64,000 nucleotides of DNA from Jeotgalibacillus proteolyticus (lineage in GTDB: Bacteria; Bacillota; Bacilli; Bacillales; Jeotgalibacillaceae): contig NZ_PREZ01000001.1 of the NCBI RefSeq assembly GCF_002926065.1, forward strand, positions 372,001 through 436,000. Reading direction: 5' to 3'. How positions within the stretch are numbered: position 1 is the stretch's first letter; each line of letters starts with the position of its first letter. The position numbers and the translations under genes were made by a program. Of the stretch, positions 8,032 to 18,270 are shown piece after piece. The notes beneath the pieces are model-generated. The model was not told where the DNA came from, did no database searches, and saw only the letters and a list, made by a program, of their open reading frames with translations.

Positions 8032-9920
8032 TATTCCCTGCCCCCTTCTTCGTCATCTAGTAAATCTTCTTTGTGAATATGATACCCATGGTCATCCTTA
8101 AGTGAACGGACGGCCATTGCACCAATCGTGATCAGCATACCAATAATTAATACCGGTAATGCCCAGACAAAACTCTCTCCTTCTGAAGCACGCCAGCTAA
8201 CCTGATACATCGCACCAAATGCCGCAATAAATAATCCAAGAGACATCACAAATGGAATAAACGAATTATTCGGCATGTGAATATCAGATAATGGCTCAGC
8301 AGGAGTCATTTTCGTGTTGCCTTCCATTTTTTCAATCCAGTAAGGATCAAGTCCGCGGACTAGTGGAAGCTGCTTAAAGTTATAAAACGGCGGCGGTGAT
8401 GGAATCGCCCATTCTAGCGTACGTCCGTCTCCCCATGGATCGTTTCCGACCCGTACATTTTTAACCTGAGTAATGACGATATTGACAAGCAGTACAATAA
8501 CAGCGACAGCCATAAAGAACGCACCTACTGTACTGATCAGATTCGGCATGTCCAGACCCTGACCAGGGAGGAACTTCCAAATACGACGCGGCATACCCAT
8601 AAGTCCAAGGAAATGCTGGATAAAGAATGTAGCATGGAAACCGATTAAGAATAGCCAGAATGTTATTTTTCCAAGGAACTCATTTAGCATGGTTCCAAAC
8701 ATTTTTGGCCAGTAGAAATGTGTTCCTGCCAACAATCCAAGTACAACCCCACCGATGATTACATAGTGAAAGTGAGCTACAACAAAATACGTATCGTGAT
8801 ACTGGTAATCAGCTGCTGCTGACGCAAGCATTACCCCTGTTACTCCACCTGCTGTGAAGGAAGGGATAAAGGCAACTGCGTAAAGCATAGGGGTTGTAAA
8901 GCTGATGCTTCCGCCCCACATAGTCAGCATCCAGTTAAAGATTTTAACACCTGTCGGAACGGCAATTGCCATTGTAGCTACGGCAAAGATCGCGTTAGCT
9001 GTTGGGCCAAGACCTACAGTAAACATATGGTGGGCCCAAACCATGAAGCCAAGGAAACCGATCAATACTGTTGCAAAAACCATTGCTGCGTAACCGAAAA
9101 GACGCTTTCTTGAGAAGGTAGCAAAAATTTCAGAGAAGATTCCGAATGCCGGAAGAATCAGGATGTAAACCTCAGGGTGTCCAAAAATCCAGAAAAGATG
9201 CTCCCAGATAATCGTGTTACCTCCCATTGAGGCATCAAAGAAATTCGCACCGAACATACGGTCAAACATCATTAGAAAAAGTCCAACTGTCAGTGGCGGG
9301 AATGCAAATAAAATTAGTGCCGATGCTACGAATGTAGACCAGGTAAACAGCGGCATACGCATATAAGTCATCCCTGGCGCACGCATATTAATAATGGTTA
9401 CAAGGAAGTTAATCCCGGATATTAATGTCCCGGCTCCTGATATTTGAAGACCCAAAACATAAAAATCAATTCCATGTCCCTCAGAGGCAATGGACAGCGA
9501 CGCATAAGATGTCCAGCCCGCATCAGGCGCTCCTCCTAAAAACCATGAAAGGTTAAGAAAAACTCCTCCAAAGAAAAACAGCCAGAAGCCCAGTGAGTTT
9601 AAGAACGGAAAAGCAACGTCACGCGCTCCTATTTGGAGAGGTACAATTGCATTCATAAAACCAAATAACAGCGGCATGGCTGCAAGGAATATCATTGTTG
9701 TTCCATGCATTGTTAACAATTCATTGTATAGTCCTGCGCTAACGAAGTTGTTGTCAGGAACAGCCAGCTGAATACGGATGATCATGGCTTCTATACCGCC
9801 GACCAGGAAGAAAAAACCTCCAGAAGTAAGATAAAGTATGGCAATCTTCTTATGGTCGACCGTTGTGAGGTAATCCCACAGGACTGCTAAGAATCCCTTT
9901 TTTTGTGCAACGGTACTCAC
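8031..9920 (-). CDS. ctaD: Cytochrome caa3 oxidase subunit I
   Basis: The 629-residue catalytic haem-copper subunit. It carries the low-spin haem ligand His near 61 (MHGTTMIF), the CuB His and cross-linked Tyr in GHPEVYILILPAFG near 250, the His pair in WAHHMF near 300, and the haem ligands in HFHYVIIGG near 385. The C-terminus has extra membrane segments as in caa3-type enzymes. It accepts electrons from CtaC and reduces oxygen to water with proton pumping. It starts with GTG after GGAGGTAAAATAA. Second-to-last position before ctaE in the ctaBCDEF order. Confidence 0.98.
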   Translation of the reverse strand: MSTVAQKKGFLAVLWDYLTTVDHKKIAILYLTSGGFFFLVGGIEAMIIRIQLAVPDNNFVSAGLYNELLTMHGTTMIFLAAMPLLFGFMNAIVPLQIGARDVAFPFLNSLGFWLFFFGGVFLNLSWFLGGAPDAGWTSYASLSIASEGHGIDFYVLGLQISGAGTLISGINFLVTIINMRAPGMTYMRMPLFTWSTFVASALILFAFPPLTVGLFLMMFDRMFGANFFDASMGGNTIIWEHLFWIFGHPEVYILILPAFGIFSEIFATFSRKRLFGYAAMVFATVLIGFLGFMVWAHHMFTVGLGPTANAIFAVATMAIAVPTGVKIFNWMLTMWGGSISFTTPMLYAVAFIPSFTAGGVTGVMLASAAADYQYHDTYFVVAHFHYVIIGGVVLGLLAGTHFYWPKMFGTMLNEFLGKITFWLFLIGFHATFFIQHFLGLMGMPRRIWKFLPGQGLDMPNLISTVGAFFMAVAVIVLLVNIVITQVKNVRVGNDPWGDGRTLEWAIPSPPPFYNFKQLPLVRGLDPYWIEKMEGNTKMTPAEPLSDIHMPNNSFIPFVMSLGLFIAAFGAMYQVSWRASEGESFVWALPVLIIGMLITIGAMAVRSLKDDHGYHIHKEDLLDDEEGGRE

Positions 9921-9950
9921 TTATTTTACCTCCCTTGTTCAATCTCTAAG

Positions 9951-11057
9951 TTATTCACTAAAAACCTTTAAGCTCATTAAGTATTCAGTTAAAGCATCCA
10001 GATCTTCATCAGATAAATCATCTTCATTGTAAACAGGCATTTTATTACCCGGCTTCAGTGAATCTGAATTACGGATCCAGTCTTTAATATTATCCTCCTG
10101 AGAAAGATCCGGATCTCTGTTGTCAAGAATTCCTGCAACATATGACCGTTCACCGAAGGTAGTAAGGTTTGGTCCTGTAGAAGAACCAATTTGCTGGGTA
10201 GGGTCAACAGCATGACAGCCAATACAGCCCTGATCCTGATAAACCTCCTGCCCTCTTGCCTGCAGTTCATTTTCAGGCTGCTGCTCTTCTTCTGCCACTT
10301 CCTGCATCGCAGTTACCCATTCTTCAAACTCGTCGCCGGACATTGTTTGAACTTTAAAGTCCATTAAGGCGTGAGAAGGTCCGCAAAGCTCGGCACATTT
10401 CCCGTAGAATAAATTATCTACATTCTCAGCAGCTTCGCTGTCAAAGTTTAAGTAAAAGGTGTTCACATTTTCTACGTTGGTATCAATCTTACCGCCAACA
10501 GCAGGAATCCAGAATGAGTGCTTTACATCATGCCCAATTACATTAAAATACACATTCTGATCTGTAGGAACGACTAAATCCTGTGCCGTTACAATTCCCT
10601 GATCCGGATAAGCGAACTCCCACCAGTAGAGATTGGCACGAACATCAATAACTAAAGCAGTTCTATTGCCTTCTTCGTCCACTTCTTCCATTTCTGCCTG
10701 ATCGGCAAGTGCAAATGTCACATAAACAGTTGGTACCGCTAACACTAGAACCAGGATTATCGGGATAACTGTCCACATAATTTCAAGTGTATGACTTCCT
10801 TCCACCTGCTTAGGAATAACATCTTCTCCTATTTTCGAGCGGCGGAATTTCGTAATGGCAATAATGTATACAATTGCTACTACAATAATTACAACAACCA
10901 TGATAACAGCACTTAGTATCATTAAGTTATATTGCTGCCGAGCCACTTCACCTGCAGGTTGAAGGGCAGATACGAACGGCTCTCCACAGCCGGACAGAAT
11001 AAACGCTAACGCCGTAAACAACGACAAAAGGCGCCATTTCTTTAGCCCATTTTTCAT
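9951..11057 (-). CDS. ctaC: Cytochrome caa3 oxidase subunit II with fused cytochrome c
   Basis: A 368-residue lipoprotein-type subunit. The signal peptide ends in LSGC (lipobox Cys about 24), followed by two membrane segments (about 42-70, 92-117), a cupredoxin domain with the CuA ligands CAELCGPSHALMDF, and a C-terminal cytochrome c domain with CIGCH and the Met ligand in GNKMPVYN. This fused haem c defines a caa3-type oxidase that takes electrons from cytochrome c. It lies 30 bases upstream of ctaD and 92 bases downstream of ctaB; a cre-like site sits in the end of ctaB. Confidence 0.97.
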   Translation of the reverse strand: MKNGLKKWRLLSLFTALAFILSGCGEPFVSALQPAGEVARQQYNLMILSAVIMVVVIIVVAIVYIIAITKFRRSKIGEDVIPKQVEGSHTLEIMWTVIPIILVLVLAVPTVYVTFALADQAEMEEVDEEGNRTALVIDVRANLYWWEFAYPDQGIVTAQDLVVPTDQNVYFNVIGHDVKHSFWIPAVGGKIDTNVENVNTFYLNFDSEAAENVDNLFYGKCAELCGPSHALMDFKVQTMSGDEFEEWVTAMQEVAEEEQQPENELQARGQEVYQDQGCIGCHAVDPTQQIGSSTGPNLTTFGERSYVAGILDNRDPDLSQEDNIKDWIRNSDSLKPGNKMPVYNEDDLSDEDLDALTEYLMSLKVFSE

Positions 11058-11149
11058 AGCTTAATTAAACCCCTCTTTCATTCAAATATTCTTAAGTATT
11101 GGAGAAAATGATCTATATGGATTTCTTATGAAGAAAGAATTCCTGAGAA

Positions 11150-12064
11150 TTAAATGAAGGTGATGAGAACCATTCCGACAAATAAAATGGTTAAATAATT
11201 CAGCGAATACACAAACATGAGGGTAGCCCATTTGTGATCATCTTTCATTCGATACCCTGAAAGTGAAAGCGCTAACCAGCCTAAATTCAAAATTGTTGCC
11301 AGCACCAGAAAGATCACGCCAAGCTCTGTCAATAAAAACGGCAGAGGCAGAAGTGCGATAATCCAAAAAAGCATATGTTTTTTTGTTACTGCAAAGCCTT
11401 TAACCACAGGAAGCATTGGTATTCCTGCTGCGCGGTACTCTTCAACCCTTCTCATTGCAATTGCATAAAAATGAGGAAGCTGCCACACAAACATAATTAA
11501 AAACAGTGCCAGTGGAATCATTCCAAGCCCTGGATCAATTGCTGCCCAGCCAATTAATGGCGGTACTGCTCCTGATACACTTCCTACAATCGTGTTGCTG
11601 ACATATCTTCTTTTAGACCACATCGTATAAAGGCCTACATAGCTGACAACCCCGATTAATCCAATCAATCCTGCTGTAAAAGTAGTCATAAACAGCATGA
11701 TTTGTCCGGCAGCAATCAGAACAAGACCCAGTACCAGTACTCTTGATGGCTGGACTCTGCCTGTTACAGTAGGGCGGTTTTTCGTACGCTCCATCAAATG
11801 ATCAATGTCCCGGTCAATATAATTATTAATGCTGCAAGAACCTGCTACGATTAATGAGGAACCAATTAATGTAAGAAGCATAATATCCAATGATCCGAGG
11901 AAATTGGCGTTCGTAAAATACATTGCCAACCATAGCCCTGTAAAGGTAGTAATAAAATTAGAATTAACGATTCCAATTTTAATTAGAGCGAGGAAATCTT
12001 TCCAAGCAGTTGTTTCAGAAAAATCTGCCCCTTTCACAGCCGACACAACTCGACTATTTGACAC
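11150..12064 (-). CDS. ctaB: Protohaem IX farnesyltransferase (haem O synthase)
   Basis: A 304-residue UbiA-family membrane prenyltransferase with about nine membrane segments. It adds a farnesyl group to haem B to make haem O, which CtaA then oxidises to haem A. The conserved acidic motif [20 protein letters not shown] is near 82-100, and the second polar motif lies near 215. It starts with GTG after GGAGGGG. First gene of ctaBCDEF and divergent from ctaA. Confidence 0.97.
   Translation of the reverse strand: MSNSRVVSAVKGADFSETTAWKDFLALIKIGIVNSNFITTFTGLWLAMYFTNANFLGSLDIMLLTLIGSSLIVAGSCSINNYIDRDIDHLMERTKNRPTVTGRVQPSRVLVLGLVLIAAGQIMLFMTTFTAGLIGLIGVVSYVGLYTMWSKRRYVSNTIVGSVSGAVPPLIGWAAIDPGLGMIPLALFLIMFVWQLPHFYAIAMRRVEEYRAAGIPMLPVVKGFAVTKKHMLFWIIALLPLPFLLTELGVIFLVLATILNLGWLALSLSGYRMKDDHKWATLMFVYSLNYLTILFVGMVLITFI
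11264..11277. promoter_or_regulatory. cre-like site inside the 3' end of ctaB
   Basis: TGAAAGCGCTAACC on the plus strand, 13 of 14 positions of TGWAANCGNTNWCA. It lies about 210 bases upstream of ctaC. Catabolite repression of ctaCDEF by CcpA is known in B. subtilis; assignment to CcpA here is inferred from the match. As it also lies in coding sequence, chance is possible. Confidence 0.4.
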
Positions 12065-12469
12065 ATTTTCCCCTCCTCTCCATACTTGCTAATACAATTT
12101 ACTACATCTACTATAAAGGATAGCGAACATGATTTCTATATTTAAAATGAAATTCAGACAACTTGTCTAACTTACATTTTAAAGAAATGTAACAATTCCT
12201 TCACATCTCAGAAGAGCCTTCTTATAATACCACAATAAGAAGTTATCTTTAAATAACTTTAAAAATTGTGGAGCCGATATGAATGTGAATATAATTTGTC
12301 TCTCATTTTGAATAAACTGTGTCACATCCTAAAAAAGGGTACCATCCTGCACGCATCTGTACCATAATAAGAATGATGCTTTTACAATACTGTTTTTTAC
12401 AATATGTGGATGAAATTCTTTTTTTTATGATTAAGTAAATAGAATAAATTGATTAAGAAGGTGAAACTT
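12065..12469. promoter_or_regulatory. Divergent ctaB/ctaA control region
   Basis: A 405-base AT-rich gap with no gene. It holds a perfect 6-1-6 palindrome AGACAACTTGTCT (12156-12168) in the ctaB leader; a plus-strand promoter candidate TTCACA-17-TATAAT (12200-12228) that would give ctaA a leader of about 235 bases; a small hairpin AAGTTAT/ATAACTT just downstream (about 12240-12259); and two direct copies of GTACCAT 20 bases apart (12339 and 12359). ResD and CcpA control this region in B. subtilis; I could not identify a definite ResD box. Confidence 0.5.
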
Positions 12470-13396
12470 TTGCAGTCAAAGGCTTTGAAATTTTTAGCCG
12501 TCCTTACAAGTATCGTAATGCTCCTTGTTCTTTTAGGAGGGGCTTTAGTAACAAAAACAGACTCAGGAGCCGGCTGCGGGCAATCTTTTCCGCTCTGCCA
12601 CGGACAGGTAATCCCCGATGAACTGCTATTTGAAACGATTGTAGAGCTTTCCCACCGGGTGGTTTCTGCTGTTGCGGGAATCCTAGTATTAATTTTATCT
12701 GTCTGGTCCTGGAGAGCAATTGGACATAAAAGGGAAACAAATTTTTTAGCCATCCTTGCATTTTTCTTTTTAATGCTTCAGGCACTTCTTGGTGCAGGAG
12801 CTGTGGTTTGGGGGCACTCGGATGTTATTTTAGCACTTCATTTTGGTATTTCGCTCATCTCCTTTGCAGCAGTGCTGCTTTTAACATTGCTTATATTCGA
12901 GGTTGACCGGAAATTTAATGCAGAATTGATCGTTATTGATAAACGCATGAGGTATCACGCCTACGGCTTAATGACTTATATCTTTGTCGTTGTTTATTCC
13001 GGTGCATTCGTCCGTCATACAAATTCCAGCCTTGCGTGTCCCGACTGGCCGTTTTGTGTAAATAGTCAATGGAACACCCTCCCGCTAAACCCATCACAGT
13101 GGTTTCAGATGGGCCACAGGATGGCAGCTGCATTTATCTTTATCTGGATCTGCTACCTGGCTTACATTGCATACCGTGATTATAAACACCAAAAGGTCAT
13201 CTACTATGGGTGGATGATTGCTTTTGGGCTTGTACTTGGACAAGTTGTAACAGGAGCTCTTGTTGTTATTACAAGACTTAATTTAGTATTGGCATTATCC
13301 CACGCACTTATAATCTCCCTGTTGTTTGGACTGTTAAGTTATTTTCTGCTTCTCATGTCCCGGGCAAAGGTTAATAGCAAAAAAAAGGACGAGTAG
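12470..13396 (+). CDS. ctaA: Haem A synthase
   Basis: A 308-residue membrane protein with eight segments in two similar four-helix halves. It oxidises the methyl group of haem O to the formyl group of haem A. Visible features are the Cys pair in [11 protein letters not shown] near residue 38, ELSHR near 60, the second Cys pair CPDWPFC near 190 and the haem ligands in MGHR near 213. I chose the TTG at 12470, 7 bases after AGAAGGTG, because the protein then starts like B. subtilis CtaA; TTG at 12449 and GTG at 12461 are alternatives. Confidence 0.95.
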   Translation: MQSKALKFLAVLTSIVMLLVLLGGALVTKTDSGAGCGQSFPLCHGQVIPDELLFETIVELSHRVVSAVAGILVLILSVWSWRAIGHKRETNFLAILAFFFLMLQALLGAGAVVWGHSDVILALHFGISLISFAAVLLLTLLIFEVDRKFNAELIVIDKRMRYHAYGLMTYIFVVVYSGAFVRHTNSSLACPDWPFCVNSQWNTLPLNPSQWFQMGHRMAAAFIFIWICYLAYIAYRDYKHQKVIYYGWMIAFGLVLGQVVTGALVVITRLNLVLALSHALIISLLFGLLSYFLLLMSRAKVNSKKKDE

Positions 13397-13421
13397 TGAA
13401 AATCACTACCCGCCTTTTTTT
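13387..13421. terminator. Bidirectional terminator between ctaA and pycA
   Basis: GGACGAGTAGTGA / TCACTACCCGCC stem with one mismatch, followed by seven T on the plus strand and A-run on the left. It overlaps the ctaA stop region. Confidence 0.85.
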
Positions 13422-16400
13422 ATTTCTTTTTAAGCTTTAACAGCAGATCACCAGGCTTTAACGATTCGCCTGCTTCAACAAAGATTCCATCTACCGTTCC
13501 ATCAAATGGGGCCTGTACAGTTGTTTCCATTTTCATGGCTTCAGTAATAATGAGATGCTCTCCCTGTTTTACTTCATCCCCTGCTTTTACAACAACCTGC
13601 AGCACAGTTCCAGGCATAGTTGCACCAAGTTCTTCATCGTTTTTCGGATCAGCCTTTTGTTTTACAGCCACAGTCGACTTAATGCTTTCATCTTTTATTA
13701 CGACCTCACGCTGCTGTCCATTTAAGTCAAAGTAAAGCACCCGCGTTCCGTCCTGTCTTGCTTCTCCTATCGAAACAAGCTTAAGAATAAGGGTTTTTCC
13801 GGTTTCGATCTCGACATCTATTTCTTCACCCAGCCTCATTCCAAAAAAGAAGGTTGGTGTGTCAATAACCGATACATCTCCAAACTGCTGCTGAGTATCG
13901 GCAAATTCCTTAAACACCTTTGGATAAAGAGCATGAGCCAATGCGTCAAAATGGGTAACCGGACGCCCTAATTCCTGAAAAAGGCTTTCCTTAATTTTAT
14001 CAAAATCAACAGCCTCCAACAGCTCTCCAGGTCTTACGGTAATCGGCTCTTTCCCTTTCAGTACAGCTGTCTGCAGCTCTTTTGGAAAACCGCCGTGCGG
14101 CTGGCCAAGATAGCCTGAAAACAGTTCAATTACAGAGTCAGGAAAATCAATGGATCTTCCTTTTTCAATGACCGTTTCTTCATTCAGATCATTTTGAACC
14201 ATAAATAAAGCCATATCGCCTACTACCTTTGAGGAAGGAGTAACCTTTACGATATCACCGAACAGTTGATTTACGCGTGCATACATATTTTTTACTTCTT
14301 CCCAGCGTTCACCAAGTCCGACTGCTTTCGCCTGCTGCTGCAGATTACTATATTGTCCTCCCGGCATCTCATGCTTGTAAATTTCAGAATGAGGAGAATT
14401 CATGCCGCTTTCGAAGTCATGATAATATTTTCTGACATCCTCCCAGTAATGGGAAAGGGTTTCTGAGTGGTCTTCGTCCACTCTTAAGGCCCGGTTTGAC
14501 CCTGAAAGTGCATAGCTCAGTGTGCTTGCACTTGGCTGGGATGTTAAGCCCCCCATTGAACCCAAGGCTGTATCAACAATATCTACCCCTGCTTCAATCG
14601 CCTTTGCATATTGAAAGATACCATTGCCGCTTGTATCATGAGTATGCAAATGAATCGGAAGCTCTGTTGTTTCTTTTAATTCAGTAATAAGTCTATAGGC
14701 TGCTTCAGGCTTTAGTAACCCGGCCATATCCTTAATTGCTAAAATATGAGCTCCTTGCGCTTCCAATTCTTTTGCCAGCGTTTTATAGTAGTCCAGATCA
14801 TATTTTGAACGGGTGGGATCAAGGATATCCCCTGTGTAGCAAATCGCTGCTTCAGCAATTTTTCCGGAATCGCGCACCGCTTCAATCGCCACTTCCATCC
14901 CTTTAACCCAATTAAGGCTGTCAAAAATCCGAAACACATCAACGCCTGCATAAGCAGATTTTTGAACAAATTCTTTAATGACATTATCCGGATAATTTTT
15001 GTACCCCACCGCATTTGAAGCACGAAGGAGCATTTGAAAAAGCACATTCGGGATTTTTTCACGCAGCGTTAAAAGTCTCATCCAAGGATCCTCTTTTAAA
15101 AAACGGTAGGCAACATCAAAGGTTGCGCCTCCCCACATTTCAAACGAGAATAAATCCGATTGCATTCTTGCTGAGGCATCTGCAATATTTTTCAGATCAA
15201 CTGTCCTGACACGTGTCGCTAGCAGAGACTGGTGAGCATCTCTAAAGGTCGTATCGGTCATAAGAACATCTTTTTGATTTTTAACCCATTTAACTAACCC
15301 TTCTGCTCCTTCTGCATCCAGGATTTGCCTGGTGCCGTTTGGAGGGGCTTCCAGTAAATTCACTTTAGGAATCCTTGGCTTTTGAAACTCAGGCTTCGCT
15401 CTTTTTTCAACGCCGGGGAATCCGTTAATAGTTACATTTCCAATATAGGAAAGCATTTTTGTTCCTCTGTCCTTCCGCTTTGGAAAAAAGAACAGTTCAG
15501 GTGTTGAATCAATAAATGAGGTATTATAATCACCTGTCAGGAAGTTTTCATGCTTCACAACATTTTCAAGGAAAGGAATATTAGTTTTTATCCCTCTAAT
15601 TCTGAATTCCTGCAGATTTCTTACCATTTTGGCAGCTGCCTGTTCAAATGTCAGCGCCCAGGTGGAAACCTTTACCAGAAGCGAATCGTAGTGAGCGGAA
15701 ATTTCAGCGCCCTGATAACCATTCCCTGCATCAAGTCTTACACCAAAGCCTCCGCCGGAACGATAGGCCATAATACGCCCCGAATCAGGCATAAACCCGT
15801 TTAAAGGGTCTTCTGTCGTTACACGCGACTGAATCGCATATCCGTTCAGCTGGATTTTATCCTGCTCCGGGATCGACATCTTTTTGCTGTGCAGGGCATG
15901 TCCTTCAGCAATTAATATTTGAGATTGAACAATATCAATTCCTGTAATCATTTCTGTAATGGTGTGCTCAACCTGCACACGGGGATTTACCTCAATAAAG
16001 AAAAATTCCCCATTCGCTACCAGGAATTCAACAGTTCCTGCATTTATATAGCTTACATTATTGGCAAGCTTAACAGCTGCATCACAAATTTCATCACGGA
16101 GTGTCTCAGACAAAGCAAGAGAAGGTGCAACTTCTACTACTTTTTGATGACGGCGTTGAATGGAGCAATCCCGCTCATATAAATGAATGATTGTCCCGTC
16201 CTGATCGCCAAGGATCTGAACTTCAATATGCTTAGGGTTTTCAATAAATCTTTCAACATATACCTCATCATTACCAAAGGCAGCCTTTGCTTCAGATTTA
16301 GCGCGTTCATAGGATTCCTTTACATCTCCAGCTGAGCGCACAATTCTCATCCCACGTCCGCCGCCGCCTAAAGAAGCTTTTATAATGAAAGGAAAACCGT

Positions 16401-16860
16401 GCTTTTCCCCAAATTGTACAACCTCATCGATGCTTTCCACAGGACCATCGCTTCCGGGAATAACCGGAATATTAGCTATTACAGCCTGCTGCCTTGCTTT
16501 AACCTTATCCCCAAACATATCTAAATGATGGGATGTTGGTCCGATAAAAATAATCCCTTCTTCTTCACATCTCCTGGCAAAATGAATATTTTCAGAAAGA
16601 AAACCATAACCTGGATGAATAGCATCCACATGAGCCCGCTTGGCAATCTCAATAATTCCGTCAATATCCAAATAGGCGTCTATCGGTTTTTTTCCTTCTC
16701 CTACTATGTAAGCTTCATCCGCTTTAAAGCGGTGAAACGAGCCGCTGTCCTCTTTTGAATAAACAGCAACAGTTCTTATGTTCAGCTCAGTACAGGCACG
16801 AAAAACACGTATTGCAATTTCCCCTCGGTTAGCCACAAGAATTTTTTTGATTTTTTTCAA
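13420..16860 (-). CDS. pycA: Pyruvate carboxylase
   Basis: The 1146-residue single-chain enzyme that makes oxaloacetate from pyruvate, bicarbonate and ATP. Domain order: biotin carboxylase (about 1-450, glycine-rich SLGGGGRGMRIV near 168), carboxyltransferase (about 535-800, TTFRDAHQSLLATR and the HLHTHDTSG metal site), PYC_OADA domain, and a C-terminal biotinyl domain with EAMKMET carrying the biotinylated Lys near 1110. It starts with TTG after AAAGGAGG. It lies 41 bases downstream of ftsW on the same strand, as in B. subtilis. It replenishes the TCA cycle for gluconeogenesis and amino acid synthesis. Confidence 0.98.
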   Translation of the reverse strand: MKKIKKILVANRGEIAIRVFRACTELNIRTVAVYSKEDSGSFHRFKADEAYIVGEGKKPIDAYLDIDGIIEIAKRAHVDAIHPGYGFLSENIHFARRCEEEGIIFIGPTSHHLDMFGDKVKARQQAVIANIPVIPGSDGPVESIDEVVQFGEKHGFPFIIKASLGGGGRGMRIVRSAGDVKESYERAKSEAKAAFGNDEVYVERFIENPKHIEVQILGDQDGTIIHLYERDCSIQRRHQKVVEVAPSLALSETLRDEICDAAVKLANNVSYINAGTVEFLVANGEFFFIEVNPRVQVEHTITEMITGIDIVQSQILIAEGHALHSKKMSIPEQDKIQLNGYAIQSRVTTEDPLNGFMPDSGRIMAYRSGGGFGVRLDAGNGYQGAEISAHYDSLLVKVSTWALTFEQAAAKMVRNLQEFRIRGIKTNIPFLENVVKHENFLTGDYNTSFIDSTPELFFFPKRKDRGTKMLSYIGNVTINGFPGVEKRAKPEFQKPRIPKVNLLEAPPNGTRQILDAEGAEGLVKWVKNQKDVLMTDTTFRDAHQSLLATRVRTVDLKNIADASARMQSDLFSFEMWGGATFDVAYRFLKEDPWMRLLTLREKIPNVLFQMLLRASNAVGYKNYPDNVIKEFVQKSAYAGVDVFRIFDSLNWVKGMEVAIEAVRDSGKIAEAAICYTGDILDPTRSKYDLDYYKTLAKELEAQGAHILAIKDMAGLLKPEAAYRLITELKETTELPIHLHTHDTSGNGIFQYAKAIEAGVDIVDTALGSMGGLTSQPSASTLSYALSGSNRALRVDEDHSETLSHYWEDVRKYYHDFESGMNSPHSEIYKHEMPGGQYSNLQQQAKAVGLGERWEEVKNMYARVNQLFGDIVKVTPSSKVVGDMALFMVQNDLNEETVIEKGRSIDFPDSVIELFSGYLGQPHGGFPKELQTAVLKGKEPITVRPGELLEAVDFDKIKESLFQELGRPVTHFDALAHALYPKVFKEFADTQQQFGDVSVIDTPTFFFGMRLGEEIDVEIETGKTLILKLVSIGEARQDGTRVLYFDLNGQQREVVIKDESIKSTVAVKQKADPKNDEELGATMPGTVLQVVVKAGDEVKQGEHLIITEAMKMETTVQAPFDGTVDGIFVEAGESLKPGDLLLKLKKK

Positions 16861-16901
16861 AAAAACTACCTCCTTTTGGATGTGAAAAAAGACAGAACAT
16901 A

Positions 16902-18158
16902 TTACCCTCTGTTTGTTTTACGATGCTGCTTTGATGCTGCTGCCTGATAGTTTGCAGTCTGCACCGATGATGTTGGATTCTGCTCTGCATTTCTGTAGCG
17001 GTCCTCGTATTTAACAAACATTGAGACATTCAGCAATAGCCCCATAGCTAATGATAAGAGAATTAAAGAAGATCCGCCATAGCTAATAAAAGGAAGCGGC
17101 ACACCCGTTATAGGGATAACTCCGGACATCCCTCCAAGATTAATAAAGGTTTGGATTCCGATCATGCTTGAAATGCCGATCGCAAGCATTTTGCCAAAAC
17201 GGTCCCTGCTTTTTATGCCGATCGTAATTCCTCTTAACACAATGTAAGCAAGTCCAATCACCACAAATCCTACACCGGCAATTCCCAATTCTTCTGCGAT
17301 GATTGCCATAATAAAATCAGTGTGGGGTTCAGGCAGATAGCCAAGCTTTTGTATGCTCTGTCCTAATCCGATTCCCCAAAGCCCTCCGTTTCCAATAGCG
17401 TAATAGGAGCCTACGAGCTGCCAGCCGTTGTCGCTAATATGAGCAAAAGGATCTGTATAAGCAGCGATTCTTCCAAGTCTCTCCTCAGAAAAAATCTTAT
17501 CAAATCCATCCTTTTGAAATAAAAACAAAAGACTGCTTAAAAAAGCGACGATAGCAGCTCCAATTGCCGCAAGCTTAAGCATGCTTTTCAGCCGCATACC
17601 CGAGGAAATGATCACACTCATTCCTATGCAGAAAATAATGGCGGCTGTCCCAAAATCCGGCTCCAGTGCAACCATAAAGCATGTTACGATCAGGATTGTC
17701 AAAGGGGGCATCACCCCTCTGTTAAATTCATCAATATAAGCATACTTTTTTGCATAAATAGCAGAAAGATAGACAATAATTCCAAGCTTTGCAAACTCAG
17801 ATGGCTGTAATTGAAAAGAACCGATTTGGAGCCAGCTCTGTGCATTATTAATATTTGCTCCAAAAATCTGCACTGCCCCTAAAAGCGTAAACATTACTAT
17901 CAGAATAAGGACCATCATAAACTTTTCACGGTAAAGCTTGTACGGAATGAGTGCCATTAAAGAAAAGCCGATAAAACCAATGATTAAATTTCTTAACTGA
18001 AGCCTGTAAAAAAAGTCAGAAGGCTGATCGAGTATTTCTACTGCATAAACCATTCCTGCACTGTATACCATTACTACCCCGAATATCCCCAAAAGAAGAT
18101 ATGTAACAAGAAGGGAATAATCGTAGGATTTAAACATTCTTCTCAGAATGGTTGACAT
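16902..18158 (-). CDS. ftsW: FtsW, septal peptidoglycan glycosyltransferase
   Basis: A 418-residue SEDS-family membrane protein with ten segments. SEDS proteins polymerise lipid II; FtsW acts at the division septum with its partner penicillin-binding protein. The family motif is visible in the large extracytoplasmic loop and in GVIPITGVPLPFISYGGSSL near 352-371. The C-terminal 40 residues are polar and rich in Gln, Asn and Lys. Position between pycA and ylaN, conserved in Bacillus, supports FtsW over RodA or SpoVE. Confidence 0.93.
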   Translation of the reverse strand: MSTILRRMFKSYDYSLLVTYLLLGIFGVVMVYSAGMVYAVEILDQPSDFFYRLQLRNLIIGFIGFSLMALIPYKLYREKFMMVLILIVMFTLLGAVQIFGANINNAQSWLQIGSFQLQPSEFAKLGIIVYLSAIYAKKYAYIDEFNRGVMPPLTILIVTCFMVALEPDFGTAAIIFCIGMSVIISSGMRLKSMLKLAAIGAAIVAFLSSLLFLFQKDGFDKIFSEERLGRIAAYTDPFAHISDNGWQLVGSYYAIGNGGLWGIGLGQSIQKLGYLPEPHTDFIMAIIAEELGIAGVGFVVIGLAYIVLRGITIGIKSRDRFGKMLAIGISSMIGIQTFINLGGMSGVIPITGVPLPFISYGGSSLILLSLAMGLLLNVSMFVKYEDRYRNAEQNPTSSVQTANYQAAASKQHRKTNRG

Positions 18159-18222
18159 TCATATCAGTCCTATCTAGATTTTATATTTCGATCTTAAGCG
18201 TCAAAATACCTGCTTTTTTGAT

Positions 18223-18257
18223 ATAAAAAAACCCAAACAATCTTTATCCATTGTTTG
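18223..18257 (-). terminator. Terminator after ylaN
   Basis: Read on the minus strand: CAAACAAT, 8-base loop, ATTGTTTG, GG, then a seven-T run. It separates ylaN from ftsW. Confidence 0.85.
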
Positions 18258-18270
18258 AGCAGGTAAACCA

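Noticed and set aside
15550-16182. Several plus-strand frames of 80-90 codons opposite pycA
   Set aside because: All lie antisense to conserved pyruvate carboxylase domains and show no recognisable protein pattern or start signal.
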